The notes under the pieces were generated by a model. It was given only the letters and a program-made list of their open reading frames with translations. It was not told the origin of the DNA and did no database searches. Positions 19,678 through 29,381 of a DNA stretch of 32,693 nt are shown in pieces. Within the stretch, counting starts at the first letter, position 1. Each line of letters begins with the position of its first letter. The translations under genes were made by a program, and so were the position numbers. The stretch covers positions 1-32,693 of the forward strand of contig VGTG01000057.1 of the NCBI GenBank assembly GCA_016874795.1, written 5' to 3'. The stretch is from Deltaproteobacteria bacterium. GTDB lineage: Bacteria > Desulfobacterota > Binatia > UBA12015.

Positions 19678-21182
19678 GCGGACGGCTCCTCTGGACGAAG
19701 CTCCGCGAAGTCCTCGGCCATCGCGACCGCGGTCAGAAGCGCGCGCGCCTTCCGCACGCACTCCTCGTGCTCGTACTCGGGATCGGAGTCGGCGACGATG
19801 CCCGCGCCTGCCTGCACGTACGCACGCCCGTTCGCGAGGAGAGCGGTGCGGATCGTGATCGCCATGTCCATCGCGCCCGAGAAGCCGAAGTAGCCGAGCG
19901 CGCCGCCGTAGATCCCGCGCCGGCACGGCTCGAGCTCGTCGATGATCTCCATCGCACGCACCTTCGGCGCACCGGAGAGCGTGCCTGCTGGAAAGGCCGC
20001 GCGGAGCGCGTCGATCGCGTCGAACTCGGGAGCGACCTGCCCCTCGACGTTGGAGACGATGTGCATGACGTGCGAGTAGCGCTCGATCACGAACTGCTCC
20101 GTCACGCGCACGGTGCCCGGAAGAGCGACGCGGCCCACGTCGTTCCGCCCGAGGTCGAGGAGCATGACGTGCTCGGCGCGCTCCTTCGGGTCGGCGAGGA
20201 GCGCCTCCGCGAGACGATCGTCCTCCTGCGGCGAGGCGGCGCGGGGATGCGTCCCCGCGATCGGGCGGACCATCATGCGTCCGTCCTCGAGACGGACCAG
20301 GACCTCCGGCGACGAGCTGACGACGGCGAAGTCCCCGAGCTCGAGATGCGTCAAGTACGGCGAAGGATTGATCGAGCGCAGGCAGCGGTAGACGTCGAAG
20401 GGGTCAGCCGTCGTCTCGTGGGAGAAGCGCTGCGCGAGGACCACCTGGATGATGTCGCCCGCGCGGATGTACTCCTTCGCGCGCTCGACGATCGCGCGGA
20501 ACTCTTCGGGTCGCAGCGTCGACTCGGCGGTGCGCGGCTGCGAGGGACGGAAGCGCACGGGCAACGGCGCGACGGGACCGTCGAGGCGCGCCGCGAGGTT
20601 CTCGATGCGTCTCTCCGCCTCGGCCCGGCTCTCCTCCCGCCGGCTCTCGTCCGTCACGTCCGCGTGGGACACGAGAAGAATCCGCTGCTGGCGGTTGTCG
20701 AACACCGCGAGGGTGTCGACGAGGAGCAGCACCATGTCGGGCATGCCGAGGTCGTCGGGCGGCGGCGACTCGAGCTTCTCGATCCAGCGGACCGCGTCGT
20801 AGGCGACGTAGCCGACGAGGCCTCCGGTGAGACGCGGCAGACCCGGCGGTGCGGCGACGCGGTAGCGAGCGAGGAGATCGCGCACGAAGGCGAACGGGTC
20901 GACGTTCCCATGCTCGTCGACCGCTCCGTCCCGCCACTCGACGCGCACGTCGCGCCGGCGCGCGACGACGACCGCGGCCGGGTCGGTTGCGATGTAGCTG
21001 TATCGCCCCCAGCGCTCGCCGCCCTCGGCGCTCTCGAGCAGACACCCGTAACGACCGTGGTGGAGCTTTCGGAACGCGGTGACGGGCGTGTCGCGATCGG
21101 CGAGGAGCTCGGCCCAGACGGGTACGTGCGTCACACCTTCGGCGAGGCGCTCGAACTGTGCGGCGGAAGGCGAGATCCGCAC
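19674..21182 (-). CDS. trpE: Anthranilate synthase component I
   Basis: The protein has 502 residues from GTG 21182, with GGAGGAG seven bases upstream. It converts chorismate and ammonia to anthranilate. The chorismate-binding core contains [56 protein letters not shown] and [16 protein letters not shown] at 48-51 is the tryptophan-binding motif, so feedback inhibition by Trp is expected. It follows the SPOR gene after only a few bases, which leaves no room for a leader-peptide attenuator. Confidence 0.96.
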   Translation of the reverse strand: MRISPSAAQFERLAEGVTHVPVWAELLADRDTPVTAFRKLHHGRYGCLLESAEGGERWGRYSYIATDPAAVVVARRRDVRVEWRDGAVDEHGNVDPFAFVRDLLARYRVAAPPGLPRLTGGLVGYVAYDAVRWIEKLESPPPDDLGMPDMVLLLVDTLAVFDNRQQRILLVSHADVTDESRREESRAEAERRIENLAARLDGPVAPLPVRFRPSQPRTAESTLRPEEFRAIVERAKEYIRAGDIIQVVLAQRFSHETTADPFDVYRCLRSINPSPYLTHLELGDFAVVSSSPEVLVRLEDGRMMVRPIAGTHPRAASPQEDDRLAEALLADPKERAEHVMLLDLGRNDVGRVALPGTVRVTEQFVIERYSHVMHIVSNVEGQVAPEFDAIDALRAAFPAGTLSGAPKVRAMEIIDELEPCRRGIYGGALGYFGFSGAMDMAITIRTALLANGRAYVQAGAGIVADSDPEYEHEECVRKARALLTAVAMAEDFAELRPEEPSA

Positions 21183-21186
21183 GGTC

Positions 21187-21885
21187 TCACTCCTCCGCCA
21201 GATAGGCGCGCGTGAACTGCTCCTCGTCCTTCAAGCGCACCAGCACCGCCGTCGCGGACTCCATCGTCGGGAAGCGTCCGACACGGACCCGATAGACCGG
21301 CTCGTCCCGGTAGACGACCTCGATCGCGTACGCGTTGTAGCCGCGCTGGCGGAGGCGCTGCACGATCCGCCGCGCCGTGTACGCGTCCTTTGTCGCGTTC
21401 ACCTGCACGCTCCACCTGCCGCGCGGCGCTCCGACCATCGACGAATCGCGTCCCGCGGTCGGAGCGGCGACGACCTGCGTCGGTGCGGAGGCCGTCGGCG
21501 AAGGTGCGATGGCGCGCTCGGTCGCCTTCGGCGAAGGCGCCGCACTCGGACCCGGGCTCGCCGTCGGCGCGGGCTCCGTCGGTGAAGGCGCGGGACGGAC
21601 CGCGAGCTGCAAGCCGGCGCTCGGCTCGGCACCGGGCTCCGCGGGTGCGACTGGCGCGTCCGGTGCGGCGGGAACGCTCCTGCTCGCCGTTCCCGTCCTC
21701 CCCATCGAAGCCGGATCGATCGGCAGACGCTCGACGCGCTCCTCGCGCGCGAGACGGCTCTCCTGCAGGCCCTTTCCGACGAAGATCCCGAGGAAGAACA
21801 CGACCAGCGAGCCGCCGAGGAAGACGAGGATCAGCCCGAAGACCTCGAGCCACCCGAACTCGAACCGCCGCGACCCGCCCGCCAT
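21187..21885 (-). CDS. SPOR-domain membrane protein
   Basis: The protein has 232 residues. A cytoplasmic stub is followed by one membrane segment (about 13-36), a low-complexity Ala/Pro/Thr/Ser linker (about 70-150), and a C-terminal SPOR domain (155-232; RWSVQVNATKDAYTARRIVQRLRQRGY and YRVRVGRF). SPOR domains bind glycan strands lacking stem peptides at division sites; FtsN and DedD have this architecture. The gene starts three bases after the argS stop, and argS-SPOR pairs are common in proteobacteria. The role at the septum is inferred from the domain; it has no FtsN-specific motif that I can point to. Confidence 0.9.
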   Translation of the reverse strand: MAGGSRRFEFGWLEVFGLILVFLGGSLVVFFLGIFVGKGLQESRLAREERVERLPIDPASMGRTGTASRSVPAAPDAPVAPAEPGAEPSAGLQLAVRPAPSPTEPAPTASPGPSAAPSPKATERAIAPSPTASAPTQVVAAPTAGRDSSMVGAPRGRWSVQVNATKDAYTARRIVQRLRQRGYNAYAIEVVYRDEPVYRVRVGRFPTMESATAVLVRLKDEEQFTRAYLAEE

Positions 21886-21888
21886 GGC

Positions 21889-23547
21889 CTACATCCGATC
21901 CGGAGCGCTCACGCCGAGGATGCCGAGGCCCGCGGCGATGGTGCGCTGGACGACGTGGAGGAGGACGAGCCGGGCCGTCACGCGCTCCGGCGCCTCGTCG
22001 CCGAGGATGCGGTGCCGGTTGTAGTAGCGATGCAGGCTCGCCGCGAGCTCCTGCAGGTAGAAGACGATCCGGTGCGGCTCGAGCTCGCGCGCCGCGAGAG
22101 CGACGGTCTCCGCGTAGAGAGCGATCTGGCCGATGAGCTCGAACTCCTCGCTCTCGCCGAGCGGCTCGAGAAGGGACGCATTCGCCGGTCCCTCCGGCAC
22201 CGCGACGCCCTGACGGCCCGCTTCCGCGAAGAGGTTCGAGATCCGAGCGTGTGCGTACTGGACGTAGAAGACCGGATTGTCCGTCGAGCGTTTGCGGGCG
22301 AGGTCGAGATCGAACTCGAGATGGCTGTCCGACTTCCGGCAAAGGAAGAAGAAGCGAGCGGCGTCGACGCCGACCTCGTCGAGAAGCTCGTCGAGCGTGA
22401 CGTACTCGGCGCGGCGGGTCGACATCTTCACCTGCTCGCCGTGCCGCGTGAGCGTGACGAACTGGTAGATCACCGCGCGGATCGTCGAGATGTCGTGCCC
22501 GAGCGCGACGAGCGCCGCGGCGACGTCTCGGTGCTGCGAGATGTGATCGGCGCCGAGGACGTCGACGATCAGATCGAAGCCCCGTGCGAGCTTGTCCTCG
22601 TGGTAGGCGATGTCCGGGAGCCGGTAGGCGGGCTCTCCCGTCCCCTTCACCAGAACGCGGTCCTTCTCGAGGCCGACCTTCTCGCCGACCAGCCACACGG
22701 CGCCCTCGCGGCGGTCGACGAGGCCGCGCTCGTCGAGAGCGGCGACGACGCGCTCGATCGCGCCCGACGCGTAGAGCGAGTCCTCGTTGAAGTAATGATC
22801 GAAGACGATGCCGAGGCGCTCCTGGGTGCGCCGGATCTCGGCGAAGATCGCGCTCTCGGCGGCGGCGCGAAAGGCGTTGCCCTCGTGGTCGGCGAGCGAT
22901 TCCCCGTGCTCGTGGCGCAGCGAGCGCGCGATGTCGCGAATGTAGTCGCCCTGGTAGCCGTCCTCCGGGAACTCCGAGGGTCGTCCGATCTCCTCGAGGT
23001 AGCGCGCCCGCACGCTCGCTCCGAGAACCTTCATCTGCCGGCCGGCGTTGTTGAAGTAATACTCGCGCTCGACCGCGTATCCTGCGGTCGAGAGGAGGCG
23101 CGCGACGGTGTCGCCGAGGACCGCGTTCCGGCCGTGTCCGACCGTCAACGGACCGGTCGGATTCGCCGAGACGAACTCGACCTGGGCGCGCTTTCCCGCC
23201 TCTTCCGAAACGACACCGAGAGCCGGCTCGGCCGAGAGACGCGCGAGCTCGGACCTCCAGAAGCCGGGCGAGAGCCGCAGGTTGAGAAAGCCCGGGCCGG
23301 CGACCTCGGAGGAGGTGATCCAGCCTTCGGGGTCGTCGAGGTGCTCGCGCAGGATCTCCGCGATCGCGCGCGGCGACTTGCGCTCGCTGCGTGCCATCGT
23401 CAGCGCGAGGTTGCTTGCAATATCGCCATGCTCGCGATCCTTCGGCACCTCGACCGAGACGGGCTCGTTCGTGCTGGAGCCGAGCTTGCCCTCTCGTCGC
23501 GCGGCCGCGAGCGTTCGCTCGAGGACCTCCTCGATCCGCCGCTTCAT
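21889..23547 (-). CDS. argS: Arginyl-tRNA synthetase
   Basis: The protein has 552 residues, normal for bacterial ArgS. It is a class I synthetase that attaches arginine to tRNA-Arg. The HIGH motif appears as TVGH (135-138) within SANPTGPLTVGHGRNAVLGD; the KMSKS-like motif is KMSTR (374-378), followed by the DALR anticodon-binding domain ending in HVVQRTIAAGLGILGV. The N-terminal Add1 domain has KDREHGDIASN. ATG 23547 lacks a strong Shine-Dalgarno (CGGGCGG just before). It is the first gene of the long minus-strand block and divergent from the beta-helix gene. Confidence 0.96.
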   Translation of the reverse strand: MKRRIEEVLERTLAAARREGKLGSSTNEPVSVEVPKDREHGDIASNLALTMARSERKSPRAIAEILREHLDDPEGWITSSEVAGPGFLNLRLSPGFWRSELARLSAEPALGVVSEEAGKRAQVEFVSANPTGPLTVGHGRNAVLGDTVARLLSTAGYAVEREYYFNNAGRQMKVLGASVRARYLEEIGRPSEFPEDGYQGDYIRDIARSLRHEHGESLADHEGNAFRAAAESAIFAEIRRTQERLGIVFDHYFNEDSLYASGAIERVVAALDERGLVDRREGAVWLVGEKVGLEKDRVLVKGTGEPAYRLPDIAYHEDKLARGFDLIVDVLGADHISQHRDVAAALVALGHDISTIRAVIYQFVTLTRHGEQVKMSTRRAEYVTLDELLDEVGVDAARFFFLCRKSDSHLEFDLDLARKRSTDNPVFYVQYAHARISNLFAEAGRQGVAVPEGPANASLLEPLGESEEFELIGQIALYAETVALAARELEPHRIVFYLQELAASLHRYYNRHRILGDEAPERVTARLVLLHVVQRTIAAGLGILGVSAPDRM

Positions 23548-23600
23548 CCGCCCGGCCGCTCGGCGTGCCGGAGGCTCTGGTTCCGGCTCCGCACGACTTG

Positions 23601-23629
23601 TCGCTACCGGGTTCCCAGAAGACTTTCAA
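23601..23629 (-). promoter_or_regulatory. Candidate promoter for the argS-trp-lptD block
   Basis: On the minus strand TTGAAA (23629-23624), five of six matches to the sigma70 -35, is followed after 17 nt by TAGCGA (23606-23601), a weak -10. The start would fall near 23594, about 47 nt before the argS ATG. The surrounding 23600-23790 is visibly less GC-rich than the genes on either side. No Trp-rich leader peptide or T-box-like signature is evident here. Confidence 0.4.
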
Positions 23630-23776
23630 TTGTACGGGTCGCCACGGGTGTGGGACGCGCACCACGTAGTTTCCGGCGATGGAAATCGCGTTGGAGGCTT
23701 CAAGTTCGAGAACGCAGCTGATATGGGTGCGCCTTCCAGGGTCGCAGATTCCACAGTCCCGTAACCTCAACCTCAT

Positions 23777-23800
23777 CCCCGAGCCTTTTGTTTCTCGGGG
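23777..23800 (+). promoter_or_regulatory. Stem-loop just upstream of the beta-helix gene ribosome site
   Basis: CCCCGAG (23777-23783) pairs perfectly with CTCGGGG (23794-23800) around a T-rich 10-nt loop. The stem ends five bases before the AGGAG (23806-23810) of the plus-strand gene. There is no T-run after it on either strand, so it is not an obvious terminator. A 5'-UTR role in mRNA stability or translation is inference. Confidence 0.5.
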
Positions 23801-23815
23801 AAACCAGGAGTGGCC

Positions 23816-25744
23816 ATGGGAGCCTCCAGGTCTTCGAAGACAGCCGCGGCAAGGGTACGAACGAGCATCGCGCTCGCTTCGACCTGGATTTCGGCGATCG
23901 GCCTCTCGGCGCAGCCGGCCGAGGCGCAGCCGTCGACCGACTGGCGCGACTACACGATCGTGGCGCGCGAGCGCCTGCTGATCGATTCCAACCTCAACAT
24001 CAACGGGAGCTTCGCGGTCATCGACGCCGAAGGCCTCCTGCGCGTCGGGCAGGCCACCTTCCAGCACGACGGCGCGCCCGACCCGCTGATCGCCGCGGAC
24101 ATGGTCGTCCTCGTGCAGCAGTCGTCGGTCGTCGACGTGTTCACGAACTCGCTGCAGCAATCGCCGACGGCCCAGATCCGCGGCACGCTGACCCGGCCGT
24201 TCCACTTCCCTCTCGGGATCGTCCTGCCGCCGCTCCCGGCGGCGGTGTTCGATCCGTGCATCCCGAGCGCGCAGGACTTAGTCCTGCCGAACGGGGACAC
24301 GCACCAGCTCGTGCCCGGATGCTACGGCCGGGTCACCGTTCGTCAGGACGCCCACCTCGTCCTGGACGCCGGGGTCTACCGCTTCCGCGATCTGATCGTG
24401 AGGAAGCGGGGGGAGATCCTGACCCAGGGCGGAGCGGTCGACGTGAACGTCCGCGAGCGGATCCTGACCGAGGAGGACGCGAACCTTCGCGCCTCGAGCG
24501 GCGATCCGGACGACCTGCAGTTCTGGATCGGCTCCGACGGGGGCTCCCAGACCTCGATCGGGAAGTTCTCCACCGTGATCGGGACGCTCTTTGCACCGAA
24601 CGACACGGGCTTCGACTTCAAGCGGAACGTCACGCTGATCGGCAGCGCGGTCGCCCGGACCGTACGACTCGCCGGCGAGCACGGCGAGCGCCCCCCGACG
24701 CCGACCCCGAGCCCGACTCCGACACCCACGCCGACGCCAAGTCCCACGCCGACGCCGACGCCCACACCGACCCCAACGCCTACGCCGACCCCGACTCCGA
24801 CGCCGAGCCCCACGCCGACCCAGGTGCCGCCGACGCCCACGCCCACGATGCCCTTCCAGCCGTCGCCGACGCCGACTCCCTTCTGCAAGGAGGACGTCGA
24901 CGCGGCCTGCACCCTCTACGTCGTCAGCAGCTCGGCGCCGGTTCCGCCGGCGTTCTCGAAGCTGCAGGCGGCCGTCGATGCAGCCGGCCCGACCGACGTG
25001 ATCTGCGTCTTCGCGAGAACCAACGAGAACGTCGTGATCGACGAGGGTCACACCATCGAGGTCACGCAGTGCACCGTCGCCGAGGTGACGGCGACGAGCT
25101 CCGCGTCGCCGGCGATCCGGATCGCCGGGACGCCGAAGGTCCTGATCATCGGGCTCGACACCGTCGGCGGCAGCGCCGGCTTCCAGGTCGACGGCAACGG
25201 CCACGAGCTCCGCGGCGTACGCGCGCGCGGCAGCGCCGGCTGCGGAATCGTCGTCAACGGCGACGGGAACGAGGTCTCCGTCAACCGGGTCGAGCAGAAC
25301 GCGCAGTGCGGGCTACGCCTCGTCGGTGACGGCAACCGCGCGCGCAACGGCAAGTATAGCGAGAACCCCGTCGGGATCGAGGTGCCCGGAGATCGGAACG
25401 TGCTGCGCGGCGTGACGGTCGAGTGGAACTCTGGCGCCGGAGCGGTCGTCACCGGTGCGGGGAACGAGCTGAACGGCGTGCGCGCGTTCGACAACGTCGG
25501 CAACGGGTTCACGATCCGCGGAGCCGGCAACAAGCTGCTCTCGAGCCAGGGTGACGACAACGGCGGCAACGGTGTCCGCGTCGAGACCCAGGCAAGCGGT
25601 ACGCTCGTGAAGAGCGATGCGGTCGAGGACAGCGGCGCCTGCGGCTTCCTGGTCGAGGGAGCGGGAACGAACGACGGCGGTGGGAACAATACCGTCAACG
25701 GACGCCGCTTCGAGAACATCGAAGCCGGCGGGTGCTTCCACTGA
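23816..25744 (+). CDS. Exported protein with Pro-Thr linker and C-terminal beta-helix-like repeats
   Basis: The protein has 642 residues from ATG 23816, with AGGAG five bases upstream (a GTG at 23810 overlaps that site). A signal peptide ends near AEA (35-37). The N-terminal domain (about 38-290) is rich in beta-type sequence ([67 protein letters not shown]), like exported polymer- or surface-associated proteins that I cannot name. Residues 293-355 are an almost pure Pro-Thr/Ser linker. After CKED, residues about 370-642 contain Asn/Gly-rich repeats such as [33 protein letters not shown] and [14 protein letters not shown], the pattern of right-handed parallel beta-helix (PbH1) repeats. Such proteins are often secreted lyases or surface adhesins. 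No catalytic residues can be assigned. It is a single-gene unit. Confidence 0.88.
   Translation: MGASRSSKTAAARVRTSIALASTWISAIGLSAQPAEAQPSTDWRDYTIVARERLLIDSNLNINGSFAVIDAEGLLRVGQATFQHDGAPDPLIAADMVVLVQQSSVVDVFTNSLQQSPTAQIRGTLTRPFHFPLGIVLPPLPAAVFDPCIPSAQDLVLPNGDTHQLVPGCYGRVTVRQDAHLVLDAGVYRFRDLIVRKRGEILTQGGAVDVNVRERILTEEDANLRASSGDPDDLQFWIGSDGGSQTSIGKFSTVIGTLFAPNDTGFDFKRNVTLIGSAVARTVRLAGEHGERPPTPTPSPTPTPTPTPSPTPTPTPTPTPTPTPTPTPTPSPTPTQVPPTPTPTMPFQPSPTPTPFCKEDVDAACTLYVVSSSAPVPPAFSKLQAAVDAAGPTDVICVFARTNENVVIDEGHTIEVTQCTVAEVTATSSASPAIRIAGTPKVLIIGLDTVGGSAGFQVDGNGHELRGVRARGSAGCGIVVNGDGNEVSVNRVEQNAQCGLRLVGDGNRARNGKYSENPVGIEVPGDRNVLRGVTVEWNSGAGAVVTGAGNELNGVRAFDNVGNGFTIRGAGNKLLSSQGDDNGGNGVRVETQASGTLVKSDAVEDSGACGFLVEGAGTNDGGGNNTVNGRRFENIEAGGCFH
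24692..24880 (+). repeat. Pro-Thr (PT)n coding repeat
   Basis: About 63 codons alternate Pro with Thr, occasionally Ser, giving a near hexanucleotide CCNACN periodicity. The third bases vary (ACG, ACC, ACT, ACA; CCG, CCC, CCT), so the peptide repeat is maintained with many synonymous changes. It encodes the flexible linker between the two domains of the exported protein. Such linkers are typically stiff, protease-resistant spacers. Confidence 0.9.
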
Positions 25745-25767
25745 GGCGCAGCGATGCGAGTGTGTGT

Positions 25768-25922
25768 GAGCCGCGAGGGGTGTGGGGCGCGCTCCGGGTC
25801 GCATCGTCACCGTACGACCATCGTCGCGGCGTGGAGCGCCGTCGCGCAGCGACGGCGATTCGGGGGAACCTGCCTACGCGAGCACGTGCGACCCGGAGCG
25901 CGCCCCACACCCCTCGCGGCTC
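25768..25922. repeat. Palindromic element: perfect 36-bp inverted repeat around an 83-nt core
   Basis: The segment 25768-25803 (starts GAGCCGCGAGGGG, ends GGGTCGCA) is the exact reverse complement of 25887-25922. The 83-nt core holds a second hairpin at 25837-25857: arms CGCCGTCGC and GCGACGGCG with a GCA loop. The element sits between two convergent gene ends, 24 bp after the beta-helix stop and 36 bp before the rplQ stop. It has no evident ORF of its own, no T-run and no obvious target duplication. It could be a bidirectional terminator, an extragenic palindromic repeat, or a MITE-like insertion. Confidence 0.85.
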
Positions 25923-25958
25923 CACCGAGACGACTACGCGACGGCCGCCCCTCTCCTG

Positions 25959-26393
25959 CTATTTCGCGGCTTCGGCTTCGGTGCTCGTCTTCTTGGTGCG
26001 GCGGCGCTTCCGCTTCTTCTCGGACTCGACGCTCTCGGACGTGCCGGTGAGTTCGATCATCGAGAGGCGCGCGGCATCGCCGACGCGCGTGCCCAGCTTG
26101 ATCACGCGCGTGTAGCCGCCCGGCCGCTCCGCGAACCGCGGCGCGACGTCATCGAAGAGACGGCGCACGACCTTCGGATCGCGCAGAAACGCGATCGCGC
26201 GGCGGCGCGCCGCAAGCGTCCCCTGCTTGCCGAGCGTCACCATCCGGTCGGCGAAGCGGCGGACTTCCTTCGCCTTCGCGTCGGTCGTGCGAATCCGGTC
26301 GCGGGCGAGAAGCTCTCGCACCAGGTTCCGGTACAGAGAGGCCCGATGCGCCGAAGTGCGGCTGAGCTTCTTTCCTGAATTCAGATGTCGCAT
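25959..26393 (-). CDS. rplQ: 50S ribosomal protein bL17
   Basis: The protein has 144 residues. The N-terminal [20 protein letters not shown] is the hallmark of bL17, followed by [26 protein letters not shown] and the [17 protein letters not shown] core motif. It sits near the peptide exit tunnel. The last 25 residues ([12 protein letters not shown] then acidic/Ala) are an extension. ATG 26393 has GGAG eight bases upstream. It is the last gene of the alpha operon, as usual. Confidence 0.97.
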   Translation of the reverse strand: MRHLNSGKKLSRTSAHRASLYRNLVRELLARDRIRTTDAKAKEVRRFADRMVTLGKQGTLAARRRAIAFLRDPKVVRRLFDDVAPRFAERPGGYTRVIKLGTRVGDAARLSMIELTGTSESVESEKKRKRRRTKKTSTEAEAAK

Positions 26394-26412
26394 TGTCGTG
26401 GCTCCGCCCGGC

Positions 26413-27447
<1,035 letters not shown>

Positions 27448-27498
27448 GTTCAACTCCCCCGATCGTCCGGTCTTGCACCGGCCGTCGTCGAGCCGTCC

Positions 27499-28125
27499 CT
27501 ATTTCGAGTACAGCTCAACGATGAGCGTCTCGTTGATCGGCATGGTGAGATCCGCACGCTGCGGGAATGCCTTCACCACGCCCGTGAATGCCTCGCGATC
27601 GAGCTCCAGCCACTCCGGAACTCCGCGGCGCTGCGACAGCTCGAGCGATTCGACGATGCGCGCGACCTTCCGGCTGCCCTCGCGGACGGTCACCTTGTCG
27701 CCTTGCTTGACGAGGAACGACGGGATCGTGACCTTCCGACCGTTCACCGCGAAGTGACCGTGGCGCACGAGCTGGCGCGCTTCCGCGCGCGAGTTCGAGA
27801 AGCCCATGCGGTAGACCGTGTTGTCCAGGCGCCGCTCGAGCAGGACGAGCAGCGTCTCTCCGGTGACCGTGCGGCCGCGCTCCGCCTCGTGGAAGTAGCG
27901 GCGGAACTGCCGCTCGAGGACCCCGTAGATCCGCTTCACCTTCTGCTTCTCACGAAGCTGGACGCTGTACTCCGAGAACTTGTGCCGCCCCTGGCCGTGC
28001 TGGCCTGGGGGGTAGTTCCGGCGTTCGATCGCGCACTTGTCCGTGAAGCAGCGTTCGCCCTTCAGGAAGAGCTTCATCCCTTCCCGACGGCACATCCGGC
28101 AGACGGATGCGGTGTTTCGCGCCAC
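27499..28125 (-). CDS. rpsD: 30S ribosomal protein uS4
   Basis: The protein has 208 residues from GTG 28125, with AAGGAGAG upstream and one base after the rpsK stop. Zinc-type uS4: C9, C12, C26 and C31 near the N-terminus, then [21 protein letters not shown] and the S4 RNA-binding domain [17 protein letters not shown]. It nucleates 16S 5'-domain assembly, and in several bacteria it represses the alpha operon. Confidence 0.97.
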   Translation of the reverse strand: MARNTASVCRMCRREGMKLFLKGERCFTDKCAIERRNYPPGQHGQGRHKFSEYSVQLREKQKVKRIYGVLERQFRRYFHEAERGRTVTGETLLVLLERRLDNTVYRMGFSNSRAEARQLVRHGHFAVNGRKVTIPSFLVKQGDKVTVREGSRKVARIVESLELSQRRGVPEWLELDREAFTGVVKAFPQRADLTMPINETLIVELYSK

Positions 28126-28126
28126 G

Positions 28127-28609
28127 TCAAACTCTCCTTCGCTTGGGTGGCCGGCACCCGTTGTGCGGGATCGGCGTCACGTCCCGGATCATGGTGACCG
28201 AGAATCCGGCCGCCTGCAGGGAGCGCAGAGCGGGCTCGCGCCCTCCGCCCGGTCCTTTCACGAAAACCTGAACCGTCCGCATGCCCGCGTCGGCGGCCTT
28301 CTTCGCGGCACTCTCGGCCGCGAGCTGCGCCGCGAACGGAGTTCCCTTGCGCGAGCCCTTGAAGCCGACCGAGCCGGCGCTCGCCCAGGACACCGCACCG
28401 CCCGTCGTGTCGGTGATCGTGACGATGGTGTTGTTGAAGGTGGAGTGGATGTGCACCACCCCCTCCGACACCATCCGGCGACCCTTCTTCCGCTTCGCGG
28501 CACCACCGGCCGCGGCGGGAGCGGCCGGAGGCGCTGCGCCTGCGGCGGGCTCGGCCTTCTCGGCCGCCGCCTCGCGCCCGCTCTCTTCGTTGTCTTCCGG
28601 TCTTGCCAT
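28127..28609 (-). CDS. rpsK: 30S ribosomal protein uS11 with N-terminal extension
   Basis: The protein has 160 residues, about 30 longer than usual. The core (from about 45) has [58 protein letters not shown], and the end [14 protein letters not shown]. The first about 38 residues are Ala/Pro/Glu-rich low complexity ([10 protein letters not shown], then [12 protein letters not shown]). It is part of the 30S platform near the mRNA exit. ATG 28609 follows rpsM by ten bases. Confidence 0.96.
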   Translation of the reverse strand: MARPEDNEESGREAAAEKAEPAAGAAPPAAPAAAGGAAKRKKGRRMVSEGVVHIHSTFNNTIVTITDTTGGAVSWASAGSVGFKGSRKGTPFAAQLAAESAAKKAADAGMRTVQVFVKGPGGGREPALRSLQAAGFSVTMIRDVTPIPHNGCRPPKRRRV

Positions 28610-28619
28610 CTACTCTTCC

Positions 28620-29003
28620 TCAGCCCTTCGGCGGAGCCATCTTCTTGCCGGCGACCGTGCGGCGCGGTCCCTTCCGCGTGCGCGCATTCGTGTGCGTGCG
28701 CTGGCCGCGAACGGGCAGATTCTTTCGGTGACGAAGGCCGCGATAGCAGCCCAGGTCGACGTAACGCTTGATGTTGAGGGTGACCTCGCGGCGGAGGTCG
28801 CCTTCGACCTTGTACGACTGGTCGATCACGCGGCGGATGCGCTGGACCTCGTCCTCGCCCAGGACGTCGGTCTTCGCGCTCCCCTCGACCTGGGCCTCGC
28901 TGCAGATCTTCAGCGCGAGGCTCCGGCCGATGCCGTAGATGTAGGTCAAGCCAATGTCGATTCGCTTGTTTCTCGGAAGGTCGACGCCAGCAATGCGTGC
29001 CAT
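28620..29003 (-). CDS. rpsM: 30S ribosomal protein uS13
   Basis: The protein has 127 residues from ATG 29003 (GGAGG three to four bases before); a longer frame upstream is not coding. The start [26 protein letters not shown] and the end [17 protein letters not shown] are diagnostic. It lies in the 30S head and contacts tRNA and the 50S subunit. Confidence 0.97.
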   Translation of the reverse strand: MARIAGVDLPRNKRIDIGLTYIYGIGRSLALKICSEAQVEGSAKTDVLGEDEVQRIRRVIDQSYKVEGDLRREVTLNIKRYVDLGCYRGLRHRKNLPVRGQRTHTNARTRKGPRRTVAGKKMAPPKG

Positions 29004-29020
29004 GGATCCTCCGGACCGCC

Positions 29021-29134
29021 TCAGCCCTGACGCTGCTTGTGACGCGGATTGACGCAGATCACCCGCACTACGCCTTGACGGCGGATGACCTTGCACTTCG
29101 GACAAATCTTCTTGACGGAAGGACGGACTTTCAC
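29021..29134 (-). CDS. rpmJ: 50S ribosomal protein bL36
   Basis: This is a 37-residue gene from GTG 29134, with AGGAG seven bases upstream. The sequence starts [17 protein letters not shown] and ends PRHKQRQG. The zinc ligands C11, C14, C27 and H32 are all present, so this is the zinc-binding form. It lies between infA and rpsM, the classic position. Confidence 0.97.
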   Translation of the reverse strand: MKVRPSVKKICPKCKVIRRQGVVRVICVNPRHKQRQG

Positions 29135-29144
29135 GGCTGCACTC

Positions 29145-29363
29145 CTACTTCGCTCGATACGTGATGCGTCCGCGGCTCAGATCGTACGGCGAGAGCTCGA
29201 CCGTGACCTTGTCGCCGGGGAGAATCTTGATGTAGTGCATCCGCATCTTTCCCGAGATGTGGGCGATGATGCTGTGGCCGTTCTCGAGGGCCACTCGAAA
29301 CATCGCATTCGGCAGGGATTCCTGCACCACACCGTTGACCTCGATCGCATCTCCCTTGGGCAT
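29145..29363 (-). CDS. infA: Translation initiation factor IF-1
   Basis: The protein has 72 residues, the standard length, with a single OB/S1 domain: [52 protein letters not shown]. It binds the 30S A site during initiation. Between map and rpmJ, with 18 bp after map. The Shine-Dalgarno is weak. Confidence 0.97.
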   Translation of the reverse strand: MPKGDAIEVNGVVQESLPNAMFRVALENGHSIIAHISGKMRMHYIKILPGDKVTVELSPYDLSRGRITYRAK

Positions 29364-29381
29364 CGTCGCTCTACTGCGCCC

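Noticed and set aside
23548-23776. Minus-strand open frame beginning with ATG 23776 ([14 protein letters not shown]...) upstream of argS
   Set aside because: It looks protein-like for about 65 codons, but it has no stop before argS and runs out of frame through the whole gene, and its ribosome site is poor. I treat the region as promoter DNA; a decayed gene fragment cannot be excluded without a database search.
21131-24205. Very long minus-strand open frame of about 1000 codons across argS and SPOR
   Set aside because: Arg/Gly/Ala-rich translation typical of a shadow frame in high-GC DNA; argS and the SPOR gene in other frames explain the region.
25732-26115. Short open frames on both strands through the palindromic element
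   Set aside because: Both strands give the same translated peptide pieces simply because the DNA is an inverted repeat; no ribosome site or conserved protein is seen.
27465-27482. Small CCGGT/ACCGG stem between rpsD and rpoA as a terminator
   Set aside because: Only five base pairs, no T-run, inside a conserved operon; read-through is expected.
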